Assembly (NCBI RefSeq): GCF_031458135.1
Contig: NZ_JAVDXW010000001.1
Span: 930,001-994,000, forward strand
Source of the DNA: Haloactinomyces albus
GTDB taxonomy: Bacteria > Actinomycetota > Actinomycetes > Mycobacteriales > Pseudonocardiaceae
Reading direction: 5' to 3'
Length of the DNA: 64,000 nucleotides
The notes under the pieces are model-generated. The model was not told where the DNA came from and did no database searches. It saw only the letters and a list, made by a program, of their open reading frames with translations. Made by a program: the position numbers and the translations under genes. Positions within the stretch are counted from its first letter, which is position 1; every line of letters starts with the position of its first letter. Shown here in pieces: positions 17,374-29,405 of this stretch.

Positions 17374-18165
17374 TCACGCCTGGCCCGGAGAATCGTCCTG
17401 CATCCCGTCGGGGTGCTGCTGTGCCCGCAAGTGATCGAGCCGCCCACGATCCCGTGCGGTCAGCGACTCCTCGGACATCGAATCAAGCAGGTCATGGCGC
17501 CGTTCGTAAGTACGCTCCAGAGATTGGTCCCGTCGCCAGCGTGCGATAGCCGCATGATCGCCCGAACGCAGCACCGGAGGCACCGACAGGTCCCGCCAGA
17601 CCTCAGGACGCGTATAACAGGGACCCTCGAGAAGCCCGTCGGAGAACGAGTCCTGCTCGGCCGACGCCGGATTCCCGAGCACCCCGGGTAACAGCCGGGC
17701 CACCGACTCGATCATGGTCAGGGCGGCAACCTCGCCACCGACCAGCACGTAGTCACCGATCGAGACCTCCTCCACCGGCATCCGTCTGGACGCATCCTCG
17801 ATCACTCGCTGATCGATTCCCTCGTAGCGGCCGCAGGCGAGGACCAACCACGGCTCATGGGACCAGCGCACCGCCGTGCGCTGAGTGAACGGCTGCCCAG
17901 CCGGTGTGGGCACCACCAACCGAGGCGGCTCGCCGGAGGTGGCACACACCTCGTCCAGCGCCTCTCCCCAGACCTGGGGCTTCATCACCATGCCGGGACC
18001 GCCACCGTATGGACTGTCATCCACGGCACGATGTACGTCATGCGTCCACTCCCGGAGATCGTGGACGCCGACGGAAATCTTCTCCCGCTCGATCGCCTTC
18101 CCCAGCAACGCCTCACGCAGCGGGGTCAAGTACTCGGGGAAGATCGTGATGACGTCGATTCTCAT
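17374..18165 (-). CDS. trmD: tRNA (guanine-N1)-methyltransferase
   Basis: Makes m1G37 next to the anticodon and so prevents +1 frameshifting. The 263-aa product starts [13 protein letters not shown]. The SPOUT knot is visible in [30 protein letters not shown] and [21 protein letters not shown] basic C-terminal domain of polar residues follows. It lies 78 bp after rimM in the classic rpsP-khpA-rimM-trmD order. Confidence 0.97.
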   Translation of the reverse strand: MRIDVITIFPEYLTPLREALLGKAIEREKISVGVHDLREWTHDVHRAVDDSPYGGGPGMVMKPQVWGEALDEVCATSGEPPRLVVPTPAGQPFTQRTAVRWSHEPWLVLACGRYEGIDQRVIEDASRRMPVEEVSIGDYVLVGGEVAALTMIESVARLLPGVLGNPASAEQDSFSDGLLEGPCYTRPEVWRDLSVPPVLRSGDHAAIARWRRDQSLERTYERRHDLLDSMSEESLTARDRGRLDHLRAQQHPDGMQDDSPGQA

Positions 18166-18243
18166 CGGTACCCTTCAGATGTCCGCCAGCCCTGGCGAGC
18201 CGAGCCACCGCGGAGGCGGAGACGAGTCATCCTCGAGGCGTGA

Positions 18244-18792
18244 TCACACCTCGTCGATCAGCCCTTCCGGCGGGTCGAGGAGAACCCGACCTCCCACCAC
18301 GTCGACCTCGGGCACGATGTCGGAAACGAACGGCACGAGGAACTCACGCTCGTCCGGTCCGGTTACCTGCAACAGCTCTCCGCCGGGAGTGTGCACGACC
18401 TCGTGCACCACACCGACTTCCTCGCCCGTGACCAGAACGGCTCGCAGACCTTCCAATTCGTGATCATGGAACTCGTCCGGGTCATCGCTGGGCTCGAGAT
18501 CCTCGGCCACCACGGTCAACAGCGCGCCGCGAAGTTCTTCCGCCGCCTCCCGAGTGTCCACGCCTTCCGCACGTACCAACAGCCGCCCGGCGTGGTGCCG
18601 GGCGGCTGCAAGTACGAACTCTTCCGGCTGTCGGGAGCGATCCGCTCTCCGGCGCCGGACGCCGAGCACGGACCCGGGCTCGAAACGTCGCTCGGGGCTG
18701 TCCGTACGAACCTCGACGACGAATTCTCCCCGAACACCGTGCGGCTTGACGATCCGGCCGACGACGAGACGCAGGGGTTCCTGGTCACTCAT
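18244..18792 (-). CDS. rimM: 16S rRNA maturation factor RimM
   Basis: Assists assembly of the 30S head by binding S19. The 182-aa product starts with [19 protein letters not shown], the RimM N-terminal barrel, and has the PRC-barrel half from about residue 100 ([14 protein letters not shown], then LLEV-like [14 protein letters not shown]). It follows khpA by 8 bp. Confidence 0.96.
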   Translation of the reverse strand: MSDQEPLRLVVGRIVKPHGVRGEFVVEVRTDSPERRFEPGSVLGVRRRRADRSRQPEEFVLAAARHHAGRLLVRAEGVDTREAAEELRGALLTVVAEDLEPSDDPDEFHDHELEGLRAVLVTGEEVGVVHEVVHTPGGELLQVTGPDEREFLVPFVSDIVPEVDVVGGRVLLDPPEGLIDEV

Positions 18793-18800
18793 GGCCGCAC

Positions 18801-19040
18801 TCAGCGATCGGTGTCGATCACGTCCACCCGGAGGCCCCGGCCGCCGACTCCCGAGATCACGGTCCGCAGCGCCGTCGCGGTGCGTCCGCCGCGGCCGATG
18901 ACCTTGCCCAGATCATCCGGGCTGACGTGCACCTCCAGCGTACGGCCACGCCGAGTGTTGATCGACTGCACGCGGACCTCGTCCGGATTGTCGACAATGC
19001 CGCGCACCAGATGTTCGAGCGCGTCCGTGAGAGCTGTCAC
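18801..19040 (-). CDS. khpA: KH-domain RNA-binding protein KhpA
   Basis: Single type II KH domain of 79 aa. The GXXG loop is seen in [19 protein letters not shown]. In other bacteria KhpA pairs with KhpB and binds many small and messenger RNAs, affecting cell size. The ATG overlaps the rpsP stop as ATGA, so it is translationally coupled to S16. Confidence 0.94.
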   Translation of the reverse strand: MTALTDALEHLVRGIVDNPDEVRVQSINTRRGRTLEVHVSPDDLGKVIGRGGRTATALRTVISGVGGRGLRVDVIDTDR

Positions 19041-19525
19041 GCCTGTCCTTCCTCGGACTTCGGCTCGGCTTCTTCGGCGCCTGCGGACTCGGAAGCGGTC
19101 GCCTCGCCCTCGGACTGAGCGGACTCGGTCTTCTTGCCGCCACCCTTCTTCTTCGGGGTGGTGGCCGCCACGGACGGTTCCTCACCGGCCGCGGCCAGGG
19201 CGGCCTCGAACAGTTCCTGCTTGGTGGGCTTGGGAGCGGCGACGTTCTTGTTCCCCTCCGCTCCGGGCAAGCCCTTGAACTTCTGCCAGTCGCCGGTCAC
19301 CTCGAGGATGCCCTGCACGGGCTCGGTGGGCTGGGCACCGACGCCCAGCCAGTACTGCACCCGCTCGGAGTCGACCTCGATGTGGCTCGGGTTCTGCTTC
19401 GGGTGGTACTGCCCGATCTCCTCGATCACCCGGCCGTTGCGGCGGGTGCGTGAATCGGCGATGACAACGCGGTAGTGCGGCTCGCGGATCTTTCCGATGC
19501 GCGCCAGCTTGATCTTGACAGCCAC
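19037..19525 (-). CDS. rpsP: 30S ribosomal protein S16
   Basis: Early 30S assembly protein. The conserved 80-residue core begins [19 protein letters not shown] and contains [17 protein letters not shown]. The full length of 162 aa includes a long Ala/Glu/Lys-rich tail from about residue 105, typical of actinobacteria and probably disordered. First gene of the rpsP-khpA-rimM-trmD operon. Confidence 0.97.
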   Translation of the reverse strand: MAVKIKLARIGKIREPHYRVVIADSRTRRNGRVIEEIGQYHPKQNPSHIEVDSERVQYWLGVGAQPTEPVQGILEVTGDWQKFKGLPGAEGNKNVAAPKPTKQELFEAALAAAGEEPSVAATTPKKKGGGKKTESAQSEGEATASESAGAEEAEPKSEEGQA

Positions 19526-19659
19526 GGGTGGTGGTGCTCCTCAGACTCTCGTTCGTGATCGGGTGAGCACGCCACACCGCATGGGGCGACGGTATGGAGG
19601 CTCTTACGTCGACAAGCCGTGAAACGGTGAGAGGGCCCGCTCACGGCGAACAGCTTCTC

Positions 19660-19690
19660 ATTGTGCCAGATGCGCACGTAAGCACAGCAA
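19660..19690 (-). promoter_or_regulatory. Possible rpsP operon promoter
   Basis: On the minus strand TTGCTG (19690-19685) and CACAAT (19665-19660) resemble -35 and -10 elements but with a long 19-bp spacer. They lie about 135 bp before the rpsP start. Confidence 0.25.
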
Positions 19691-19701
19691 CGGCGCCCCG
19701 G

Positions 19702-20556
19702 TTATGCGGGCAGCAGCCCCAGCGACATCAGCAGCAACCCCAGAGCGGGGAGGAAGTTGTTCACCTGATGTGCCACGACGCTGGCGGTCAGCCGCCCGGT
19801 GAGGAACCGGGCCAACCCGATCGGGAGTGCGATCACGAGCAGCAGCACGGTTCGTGCGGGCTCGAAGTGGCCGATCGCGAAGACCGCGGTGGTCAGGATG
19901 AATATGGTCAGTTGGCTCCAGCGAAGCCGCTCCATCGCACCCCAGAGCAGGCCGCGGTACAGCAGCTCCTCACAGAGCGGAGCCACCAACCACACGTGCA
20001 GAAAGATCACCACTGCCAGCGCGGGAGGTAGCCGAACCCCTTCCAGCAGGCTTCCGACCGCGGATTCGGCCTGATTCTCCCCCATCCACCGGGTCCAGAG
20101 CGTCGACGCGATCACCGTGAGTACAAGGCCGGCCACACCGATTCCCAACCCCGTGGTCACGTCGGAACGCCGCCACTGCAAACCGAAATCCCGACGAGGG
20201 CCGTGGCCCCGTAAGAAGGTGGCGATAACCGCGACCATCCCGGCCAGCACAGTCGGCAGCATCAGTACCAGGACCAACGCGAGTCCCAGGCGGTTGCCCG
20301 CACCGCCGAGGTCACCGAAGGTGGCTGCCAATACGACCGAGACCAGTACGAACACGGCCTCGGCGAGGAAGAAGGCACCGAACCCCCACTTGTGGGTGTG
20401 TGCGGTGATGGCCGTGGCCTGTCCGGCTGGGGAACCGGTGAAGGCGGCTTCCGGCGATCGCGCCTCACGTGCTTCGCCGGAGGATTCGGGCGGTTGCGGT
20501 GTATTCACGGGCGCCTCCGTCGAACCGGGCATCAACTCTCCGGCCGTCTCCGGCAT
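19702..20556 (-). CDS. CPBP family intramembrane metalloprotease (first of two)
   Basis: Membrane protein of 284 aa in the CAAX-protease/bacteriocin-processing (Abi) family. About 65 polar N-terminal residues precede roughly eight hydrophobic segments. The family motif EELLYRG near residue 200 and the later histidine in IGHFEPAR provide the two Glu plus Arg and the His of the metal site; a final HQVNN-like motif also fits. Substrates are unknown. It is the neighbour and likely duplicate of the next gene and lies 176 bp upstream of rpsP, so it is probably a separate unit. Confidence 0.85.
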   Translation of the reverse strand: MPETAGELMPGSTEAPVNTPQPPESSGEAREARSPEAAFTGSPAGQATAITAHTHKWGFGAFFLAEAVFVLVSVVLAATFGDLGGAGNRLGLALVLVLMLPTVLAGMVAVIATFLRGHGPRRDFGLQWRRSDVTTGLGIGVAGLVLTVIASTLWTRWMGENQAESAVGSLLEGVRLPPALAVVIFLHVWLVAPLCEELLYRGLLWGAMERLRWSQLTIFILTTAVFAIGHFEPARTVLLLVIALPIGLARFLTGRLTASVVAHQVNNFLPALGLLLMSLGLLPA

Positions 20557-20639
20557 ACGGCTGCCCGCCTCGACCGGCCGGAAACCGTCAGGCTACCCGC
20601 GGGCTCGCTCGGCAGGCATCCGCTGCTGTACCGACGCGG

Positions 20640-21593
20640 TCAGCCCGCGGTCACGAGCAGCAGCAACGCCGGAAGGAAGTTGTTCGTGGCATGGGCGATC
20701 ATGCTGGCACTCACCCGCCCGGTCAGCATCCGCGCGAATCCCATCGCGAGGCCCCCGACGAACAGGATCGGCAGCCGCCAGGCTTCCTGGTGCATGAAAG
20801 CAAAGAACAGCGCGGTCAGCAGCAGAATGGCGTAGCGCGGTATCCGGTAATGCTCCAGAGCTCCCCACAGTGCCCCGCGCATGAGGAGTTCCTCGGTGAA
20901 GGGAGCGCCGAGAAACGCGAACAACGCGAAGAGGAACAGCCAGACCGTCTGCTCGCCCTGCACCAGCCCGGAGACCCCCGCGTTCGGCGGTGGCGGACCG
21001 GAGACACTGATCAGCACCATGCCCAGCAGCCACGACGCGAGCAGGGCGACTCCACCACAGGCCAGCCCCACTTTGACGTCCCGCAGTTTCGGCACGATCC
21101 CGAAATCCGACCGCAGCCCGTGGCCGCGCCGCCAGGAGTAGAAAGCGGGAACCAGACCGAGCAACAGGTTCGGAGCGAACGCCAGCAACAGCAACGGCCC
21201 CAGTTCCGGCGGGTTCGCGGGATCGAAGCCCGATACGTGCGCCGAGAGCACGCCGCCGAGGACGAAGGCGAGCAGGTAGTAACCGCCGTAGCCGATGAAG
21301 AACGCGGCGAACCCCCACGCCAGGCTTCCCCGGCGGGCTGCTTCGACCTGGGCCTCCCAGTAGCGGGGATGCAGGTCCGGATCCCGGGTGTCCTCTGCCC
21401 TGCGCATGGGAGTGCCGTAGTTCAGCCACGACGGCTGGGAACGCGACCGGTTTTCGGAATCGGTTCGTGGAGACTGCGGAGTTCGAGTGGCCTCCTCGTC
21501 CTCCGACCCGGGCGGAGTCTCCCCGGGCAACCACGCCACCGGATATTCCGGTGAATCGCCGTGAGGTTCCTCGTTCGGCGGTTGCTGACTCAC
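20640..21593 (-). CDS. CPBP family intramembrane metalloprotease (second of two)
   Basis: The product is 317 aa. The GTG at 21593 is well supported by GGGGAGGG just upstream; the open frame extends further but overlaps the amidohydrolase gene. An acidic, Pro-rich cytoplasmic N-terminus of about 95 residues is followed by eight hydrophobic segments. EELLMRG and the downstream His in FAFMHQEAWR and IAHATNN build the expected site. It shares order and motifs with the gene 83 bp downstream, consistent with tandem duplication. Substrate and role are unknown. Confidence 0.85.
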   Translation of the reverse strand: MSQQPPNEEPHGDSPEYPVAWLPGETPPGSEDEEATRTPQSPRTDSENRSRSQPSWLNYGTPMRRAEDTRDPDLHPRYWEAQVEAARRGSLAWGFAAFFIGYGGYYLLAFVLGGVLSAHVSGFDPANPPELGPLLLLAFAPNLLLGLVPAFYSWRRGHGLRSDFGIVPKLRDVKVGLACGGVALLASWLLGMVLISVSGPPPPNAGVSGLVQGEQTVWLFLFALFAFLGAPFTEELLMRGALWGALEHYRIPRYAILLLTALFFAFMHQEAWRLPILFVGGLAMGFARMLTGRVSASMIAHATNNFLPALLLLVTAG

Positions 21594-21651
21594 ACGCCCT
21601 CCCCTCAGCACCCCACTGTAGGTCACAACGGCCGCAGCGGCACCGTGCTCG

Positions 21652-22740
21652 TCAGGCCACGACCCTGCCGCGCAGGAGGATGCGCCGGGGATGGCGCAAC
21701 ACGGCCAGATCCTTCCGCGGGTCGGAGTCGTAGCACACCAGATCGGCCACACCACCGTGATGCAGACCGGACCAGCCGAGCCACTCGCGTGCCGACCAGG
21801 ATGCCGCGCCCAATGCCTGCTCGGCCGACATGCCGACACGATTCAGGGCCATCAGCTCGTCGACGAGTTGCCCGTGTTCGATACCGCCACCCGCATCGGT
21901 CCCCGCATACACGGGCACGCCCGCCTCGATGGCCTTCGCCACGGTGCGGTCGGCTTCCCGGTACAGGTGTCTCATGTGTGCCGCGTAGTCGGGATACTTC
22001 GACGCCGCCGCCGCGAACGACGGGAAGTTCTCGACATTGACGAGCGTGGGCACCAGTACGGTGCCCCGCCGTGCCATTTCCTCGACGGTGTCATCGGTGA
22101 GGCCGGTGCCGTGCTCGATGCAGTCGATGCCCGCCGCGAGCAGATCCGGGAGTGCATCTTCGCCGAACACATGAGCGGTCACCCGTGCGCCGTGCGCGTG
22201 CGCGGCCGCGATCGCCTCCGTCAGCACGTCCGCACGCCACAGCGGAGACAGATCGCCGACCGAGCGATCGATCCAGTCGCCGACGAGCTTGATCCACCCG
22301 TCCCCATGGGCGGCCTGCTCGGCCACCGCGGCAGGCAACTGCTCCTGGTCATCGAGCTCGTCGGCCAAGTGCGGGATGTAGCGCTTGGGACGTGCCAGGT
22401 GACGGCCGGCTCGGATGATCCGTGGCAGGTCCTCCCGGTCCTGCAGCGACCGGGTGTCCAGTGGGGAACCACAATCGCGGATCAGCAGCGTACCCGCTTC
22501 GCGATCGGTCTCGGCCTGCCGCACCGCCTCGTCGAGCTCCACCGGTCCCTTCGGGCCGAGGCCGACATGGCAGTGCGCATCGACCAGGCCCGCCAGCAGG
22601 TAGCCCCCGTCGAACACCGTCGAGGCACCCGGTACCGGTTCGAGGCTGACCATCCCGTCACGGACCCAGACGTCCCGTTGCTCTCCGTCTGGGAGCACCA
22701 CCCCGCGCAGATGAAGCGCCGTCATACCGGATGCACTCAC
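21652..22740 (-). CDS. Amidohydrolase family protein
   Basis: Metal-dependent hydrolase of the imidazolonepropionase/prolidase-like group. The 362-aa protein has an N-terminal beta-sandwich (about 1-50). The metal-binding DAHCHVG starts at about residue 54, followed by a lysine in GWIKLVGDW, then VTAHVFG, IEHGTGL and the catalytic Asp in VYAGTDAGGG. All parts of a binuclear or mononuclear site appear present. The GTG overlaps the ffh stop as GTGA; an ATG five codons later is an alternative. Translational coupling to ffh is odd for a catabolic enzyme. The substrate is unknown. Confidence 0.88.
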   Translation of the reverse strand: MSASGMTALHLRGVVLPDGEQRDVWVRDGMVSLEPVPGASTVFDGGYLLAGLVDAHCHVGLGPKGPVELDEAVRQAETDREAGTLLIRDCGSPLDTRSLQDREDLPRIIRAGRHLARPKRYIPHLADELDDQEQLPAAVAEQAAHGDGWIKLVGDWIDRSVGDLSPLWRADVLTEAIAAAHAHGARVTAHVFGEDALPDLLAAGIDCIEHGTGLTDDTVEEMARRGTVLVPTLVNVENFPSFAAAASKYPDYAAHMRHLYREADRTVAKAIEAGVPVYAGTDAGGGIEHGQLVDELMALNRVGMSAEQALGAASWSAREWLGWSGLHHGGVADLVCYDSDPRKDLAVLRHPRRILLRGRVVA

Positions 22741-24296
22741 TTCTTCTTGTTCTTGCCGAAGTTGAGCTTCGAGGGATCGAATCCGGGCGGAAGGTCGTTG
22801 AGCCCTCCCTGCAGCTGTGCGGGATCCGGAGCGTTACCCCCGCCGGCACCGGGCATCCCTCCCGGAGGGAGTCCGGGCATTCCGCCCGGCATGCCACCGC
22901 GCGCGCCCTTCGGCGGAGTCGGCCCCTTGTTCTTGCTCTTCTTGCCCTTCTTACCCTTCTTGTCCTTCTTGCGGCCGCCACCACCGCCACCGCCGAATTG
23001 CCCGGCCATCTGCTGCATCATCTTGCGGGCTTCGAAGAAGCGCTTGACCAGATCGTTGATGTCACTGATCCGGACACCGGAACCGTTGGCGATACGCTGG
23101 CGCCGTGAGGCATTGATGATCTTCGGGTCGGCCCGTTCGGCCGGGGTCATCCCCCGGATGATGGCCTGCACCCGATCCAGGTGCCCCTCGTCGAAGTTGG
23201 CGAGCTGGTCTTTCATCTGGTTGGCCCCGGGCAGCATGCCGACCAGGTTCTGCAGCGGTCCCATCCGCCGCACCGCCTGCATCTGCTCCAGGAAGTCCTC
23301 CAGCGTCAGCTCACCCGTGCCGAGTTTCTCCGCGGCCTGTTCCGCCTGATCCGCGTCGAAGGCCTGCTCGGCCTGCTCGATCAGGGTCAGCATGTCGCCC
23401 ATGCCCAGGATCCGGCTGGCCATCCGGTCCGGGTGGAAGACGTCGAAGTCCTCCAGCTTCTCACCATTGGAGGCGAACATGATCGGTTGCCCGGTGACGT
23501 GCCGCACCGACAGCGCGGCACCACCGCGAGCGTCACCGTCGAGCTTGGTCAGGACCACACCATTGAAGCCGACGCCGTCCCGGAAGGCCTCCGCCGTGCT
23601 CACGGCGTCCTGACCGATCATGGCGTCGACGACGAACAAGGTTTCGTCGGGGGTGACGGCGTCCCGGATATCGGAGGCCTGCTGCATCATCTCCTCGTCG
23701 ACACCCAGGCGGCCGGCCGTGTCGACCAGGACGATGTCGTGCTGGGAGTGCCGGGCCTCCTCGATACTGCGACGGGCCACATCCACCGGATCGCCGACAC
23801 CGTTGCCGGGTTCGGGAGCGAATACCGATACCCCGGCACGTTCCCCCACCACCTGCAACTGGGTGACGGCATTGGGACGCTGCAGGTCACAAGCCACCAG
23901 CATCGGCGTGTGGCCCTGCCCGGCGAACCAGCGGGCCAACTTCCCGGCCAGCGTGGTCTTGCCGGAGCCCTGCAGGCCCGCGAGCAGGACGACCGTCGGT
24001 GGATTCTTGGCGTATTCCAGCCTGCGGGTCTCACCACCGAGGATGCCGACCAGTTCCTCGTTGACGATCTTGACGACCTGCTGGGCCGGGTTCAGGGCCT
24101 GCGAAACCTCGGCGCCTTTGGCGCGTTCCTTGACACCCGCGATGAAACTACGCACCACGGGAAGCGCCACGTCGGCTTCCAGCAGGGCAATACGGATCTC
24201 CCGCGCGGTGGCGTCGATGTCGGCGTCGGACAGCCGTCCTTTGCCACGCAGGTTCTTCAGGACCGATGTGAGCCGATCGGAAAGAGTGTCAAACAC
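22737..24296 (-). CDS. ffh: Signal recognition particle protein Ffh
   Basis: GTPase that binds 4.5S RNA and signal sequences and docks on FtsY. The GTG at 24296 gives 519 aa beginning VFDTLSDRLTSVL, the usual N domain. G motifs follow: GLQGSGKTTLAGKLA, DTAGRLGVDEEMM and TKLDGDARGGAALS. The M domain starts near 325. The C-terminal 70 residues are unusual: a lysine block then a Gly/Met/Pro-rich stretch, longer than in E. coli Ffh. FtsY is encoded about 5 kb upstream on the same strand. Confidence 0.96.
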   Translation of the reverse strand: MFDTLSDRLTSVLKNLRGKGRLSDADIDATAREIRIALLEADVALPVVRSFIAGVKERAKGAEVSQALNPAQQVVKIVNEELVGILGGETRRLEYAKNPPTVVLLAGLQGSGKTTLAGKLARWFAGQGHTPMLVACDLQRPNAVTQLQVVGERAGVSVFAPEPGNGVGDPVDVARRSIEEARHSQHDIVLVDTAGRLGVDEEMMQQASDIRDAVTPDETLFVVDAMIGQDAVSTAEAFRDGVGFNGVVLTKLDGDARGGAALSVRHVTGQPIMFASNGEKLEDFDVFHPDRMASRILGMGDMLTLIEQAEQAFDADQAEQAAEKLGTGELTLEDFLEQMQAVRRMGPLQNLVGMLPGANQMKDQLANFDEGHLDRVQAIIRGMTPAERADPKIINASRRQRIANGSGVRISDINDLVKRFFEARKMMQQMAGQFGGGGGGGRKKDKKGKKGKKSKNKGPTPPKGARGGMPGGMPGLPPGGMPGAGGGNAPDPAQLQGGLNDLPPGFDPSKLNFGKNKKK

Positions 24297-24454
24297 GGGT
24301 TCACGGGCTCCAGAGTCGTGGATATGCCAATACGAGGGTAACCGGGCGATGCCGAAACCCGGCGAGGACGCGTCTCCACACCATTTTCCCTCGATGCGGT
24401 GAAGGTGGGGCAACCGTCACGAAGGCTGCCCCACCGGGCAGGCTCGATCGTGGC

Positions 24455-26191
<1,737 letters not shown>

Positions 26192-26485
26192 ACTGAGTGC
26201 GTGGTCTCCTCGTGGTCACAGAGGCTAAGGAATGCGGATAGCGGCCCTGTACCAATGTCCACCAACGAATGAGCGGCAACAGTCAGGTCCGAATGCAGCA
26301 CCGCCCTGCGGGCGTCTCGCTGCTCGCGCATGTCGGGCCGCGCATACCTGCAACGCACACACTGTTGCCAGTCACTCGCAGCTCGATCTCAGCCAGGCGC
26401 ACCGGCATCGTTCCGGTACGCGCTCAACCACAATAACCGTCGATCACGGGCCGTGCCGCCCCCACCCGAGGTAACGCGATGTAGG
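26192..26485. other. Intergenic interval upstream of the DEAD-box gene
   Basis: About 295 bp between two minus-strand genes. It should contain the helicase promoter and a leader of unknown length. No terminator hairpin, repeat or start with a ribosome site was found. Confidence 0.4.
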
Positions 26486-27058
26486 TCACGATGGTGTTGT
26501 CAGCCTCAGCCCGTCCACCAGTTCGGCTCGCGTGAAAACGTGCACCACATACCAGCCGCGAGGTCGCCGCCCCGCACGCAACATGCGGCGGAGACGCTCG
26601 GCACGCCCGACGTGACGGACAAAGGAGCGCTCCCCGACCATGCGCCCCCGCTCACGTTGACCGCTGAGCGCTTCGAAGGCCCCCACATGAATCCACACCA
26701 GCACCCGCGGCCGCCGGGTGATCCAGCCGAGCACCACCAGCATCGCCCGGGTCGTCGGCCGCGTGGAGGGTTCATGGGCGATGACGGGACCTGACGCGCT
26801 CATACAGCACCAGACGATGCGAGTCCGGTGTGCGAGGTGTACCACCGCGCGGTACCTGCGGTACGGAAAGCGAGCGGGCAATACGGAACGCAACGGCCGG
26901 TACATCTGTTCGGGGTCGAGCACCGAAACGGGCGCCGCCGCCTGCATTCTGCCCAGCAAAGTGCTTTTGCCCGCGCCGGGCAGACCGGCCAGAACAACAA
27001 GATCGCGCCGCCCGATCCGCACCTGAGGCGGTAACGGGGGCGGGCTTGATGCCGGCAT
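26486..27058 (-). CDS. P-loop ATP-binding protein, kinase-like, function unknown
   Basis: About 190 aa from the ATG at 27058. The frame stays open far upstream, but that part is rich in GGG codons and looks non-coding; an ATG at 27274 is the main alternative. A short Pro-rich start leads to VVLAGLPGAGKSTLL, a Walker A of the zeta-toxin/polynucleotide-kinase-like type, then a Tyr/Arg-rich region and a histidine-rich middle. A basic C-terminal half (RHVGRAERLRRML) includes a possible lid. Its substrate is not known. It occupies the place behind amtB-glnK where other actinobacteria have glnD, but a strong terminator separates it. Confidence 0.6.
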   Translation of the reverse strand: MPASSPPPLPPQVRIGRRDLVVLAGLPGAGKSTLLGRMQAAAPVSVLDPEQMYRPLRSVLPARFPYRRYRAVVHLAHRTRIVWCCMSASGPVIAHEPSTRPTTRAMLVVLGWITRRPRVLVWIHVGAFEALSGQRERGRMVGERSFVRHVGRAERLRRMLRAGRRPRGWYVVHVFTRAELVDGLRLTTPS

Positions 27059-27341
27059 CGGTCGGTCCGGAGTCTCCACGTCGAGTCCAGGATACGCATC
27101 GAGATCGCCACCGTGGTGCACCGACCGATACCCGTCACCGTCGGGTCGCCGGGGTGGCCCGACCCCCCGTTCGGGCCACCCCGGCGACGGTCCCCCGTGA
27201 TGCGACCCCGCACTCCCGGCCCCTTTCCCCGCCCGACCCCCAGTACGGGCGGGGCCCCTGCCGGTCCCGCTCATCGCGTCACGGCCACAAGTCTGCCGCC
27301 TCCGGGCGCCCGGCGAGGACCGTGAAGCCCCCTGAATGACT

Positions 27342-27359
27342 CTGCGTAGTGCTACGCAG
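27342..27359. promoter_or_regulatory. 18-bp perfect palindromic site
   Basis: CTGCGTAG, two bases, then CTACGCAG: a perfect 8-2-8 inverted repeat, about 285 bp before the chosen start of the P-loop gene and 195 bp beyond the glnK stop. The compact symmetry is more like an operator than a terminator. The regulator is unknown. Confidence 0.4.
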
Positions 27360-27477
27360 TCCCGCACCGAATGTCCCCTCAGCAAAACCCGGTCGGATCG
27401 GAAGGCCCCGCAAGAACGAAAACCGACACCCAAGGACACCCCGGGAGAGCAGACCGGGGGAAAGCACGCAGGGCGCG

Positions 27478-27519
27478 AAAAGGGCGCGGGCAGGAGCTTG
27501 CCGCTCCTGCCCGCGCCCT
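27478..27519 (-). terminator. Strong intrinsic terminator after amtB-glnK
   Basis: A perfect 17-bp GC-rich stem (27481-27497 with 27503-27519) around loop TTGCC is followed on the minus strand by a run of T. It starts 36 bp after the glnK stop and closes the amtB-glnK unit. Confidence 0.92.
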
Positions 27520-27554
27520 GCGCTGTGGTCGACTTCCGGGTCACGCCTTCCGGC

Positions 27555-29230
<1,676 letters not shown>

Positions 29231-29287
29231 GTTGCCTCCCGTACGGTCCGGGCACTCGAGGTCGAGTCCGTATCGTCGGCAACCGGT

Positions 29288-29325
29288 GTTGCAGCGAAGC
29301 ACTTCAGGTGTTTCGCCCACGTGAA
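29288..29325 (-). promoter_or_regulatory. Possible GlnR box upstream of amtB
   Basis: Four 5-bp elements at 6-bp intervals follow the a1-b1-a2-b2 layout of actinobacterial GlnR boxes. Read on the minus strand they are TTCAC, GAAAC, AGTGC and GCAAC, against GTnAC-GAAAC-GTnAC-GAAAC. The second is perfect, the first and fourth are near matches and the third is poor. Position and layout fit nitrogen-limitation activation of amtB-glnK. Confidence 0.4.
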
Positions 29326-29405
29326 TTCCGGCGTTGTGCTGTTAAAGATCTGTCACTGCTGCGGAGCGACCGCCGTGGAGGCGGTGCGGACGCATTCCGG
29401 CAGGT

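Noticed and set aside
21691-23349. 552-codon plus-strand open frame
   Set aside because: Antisense of the amidohydrolase and ffh genes, no homology features.
27059-27274. N-terminal extension of the P-loop protein from ATG 27274
   Set aside because: Very many GGG codons and a Gly/Arg-rich low-complexity product; reads as non-coding, though not excluded.
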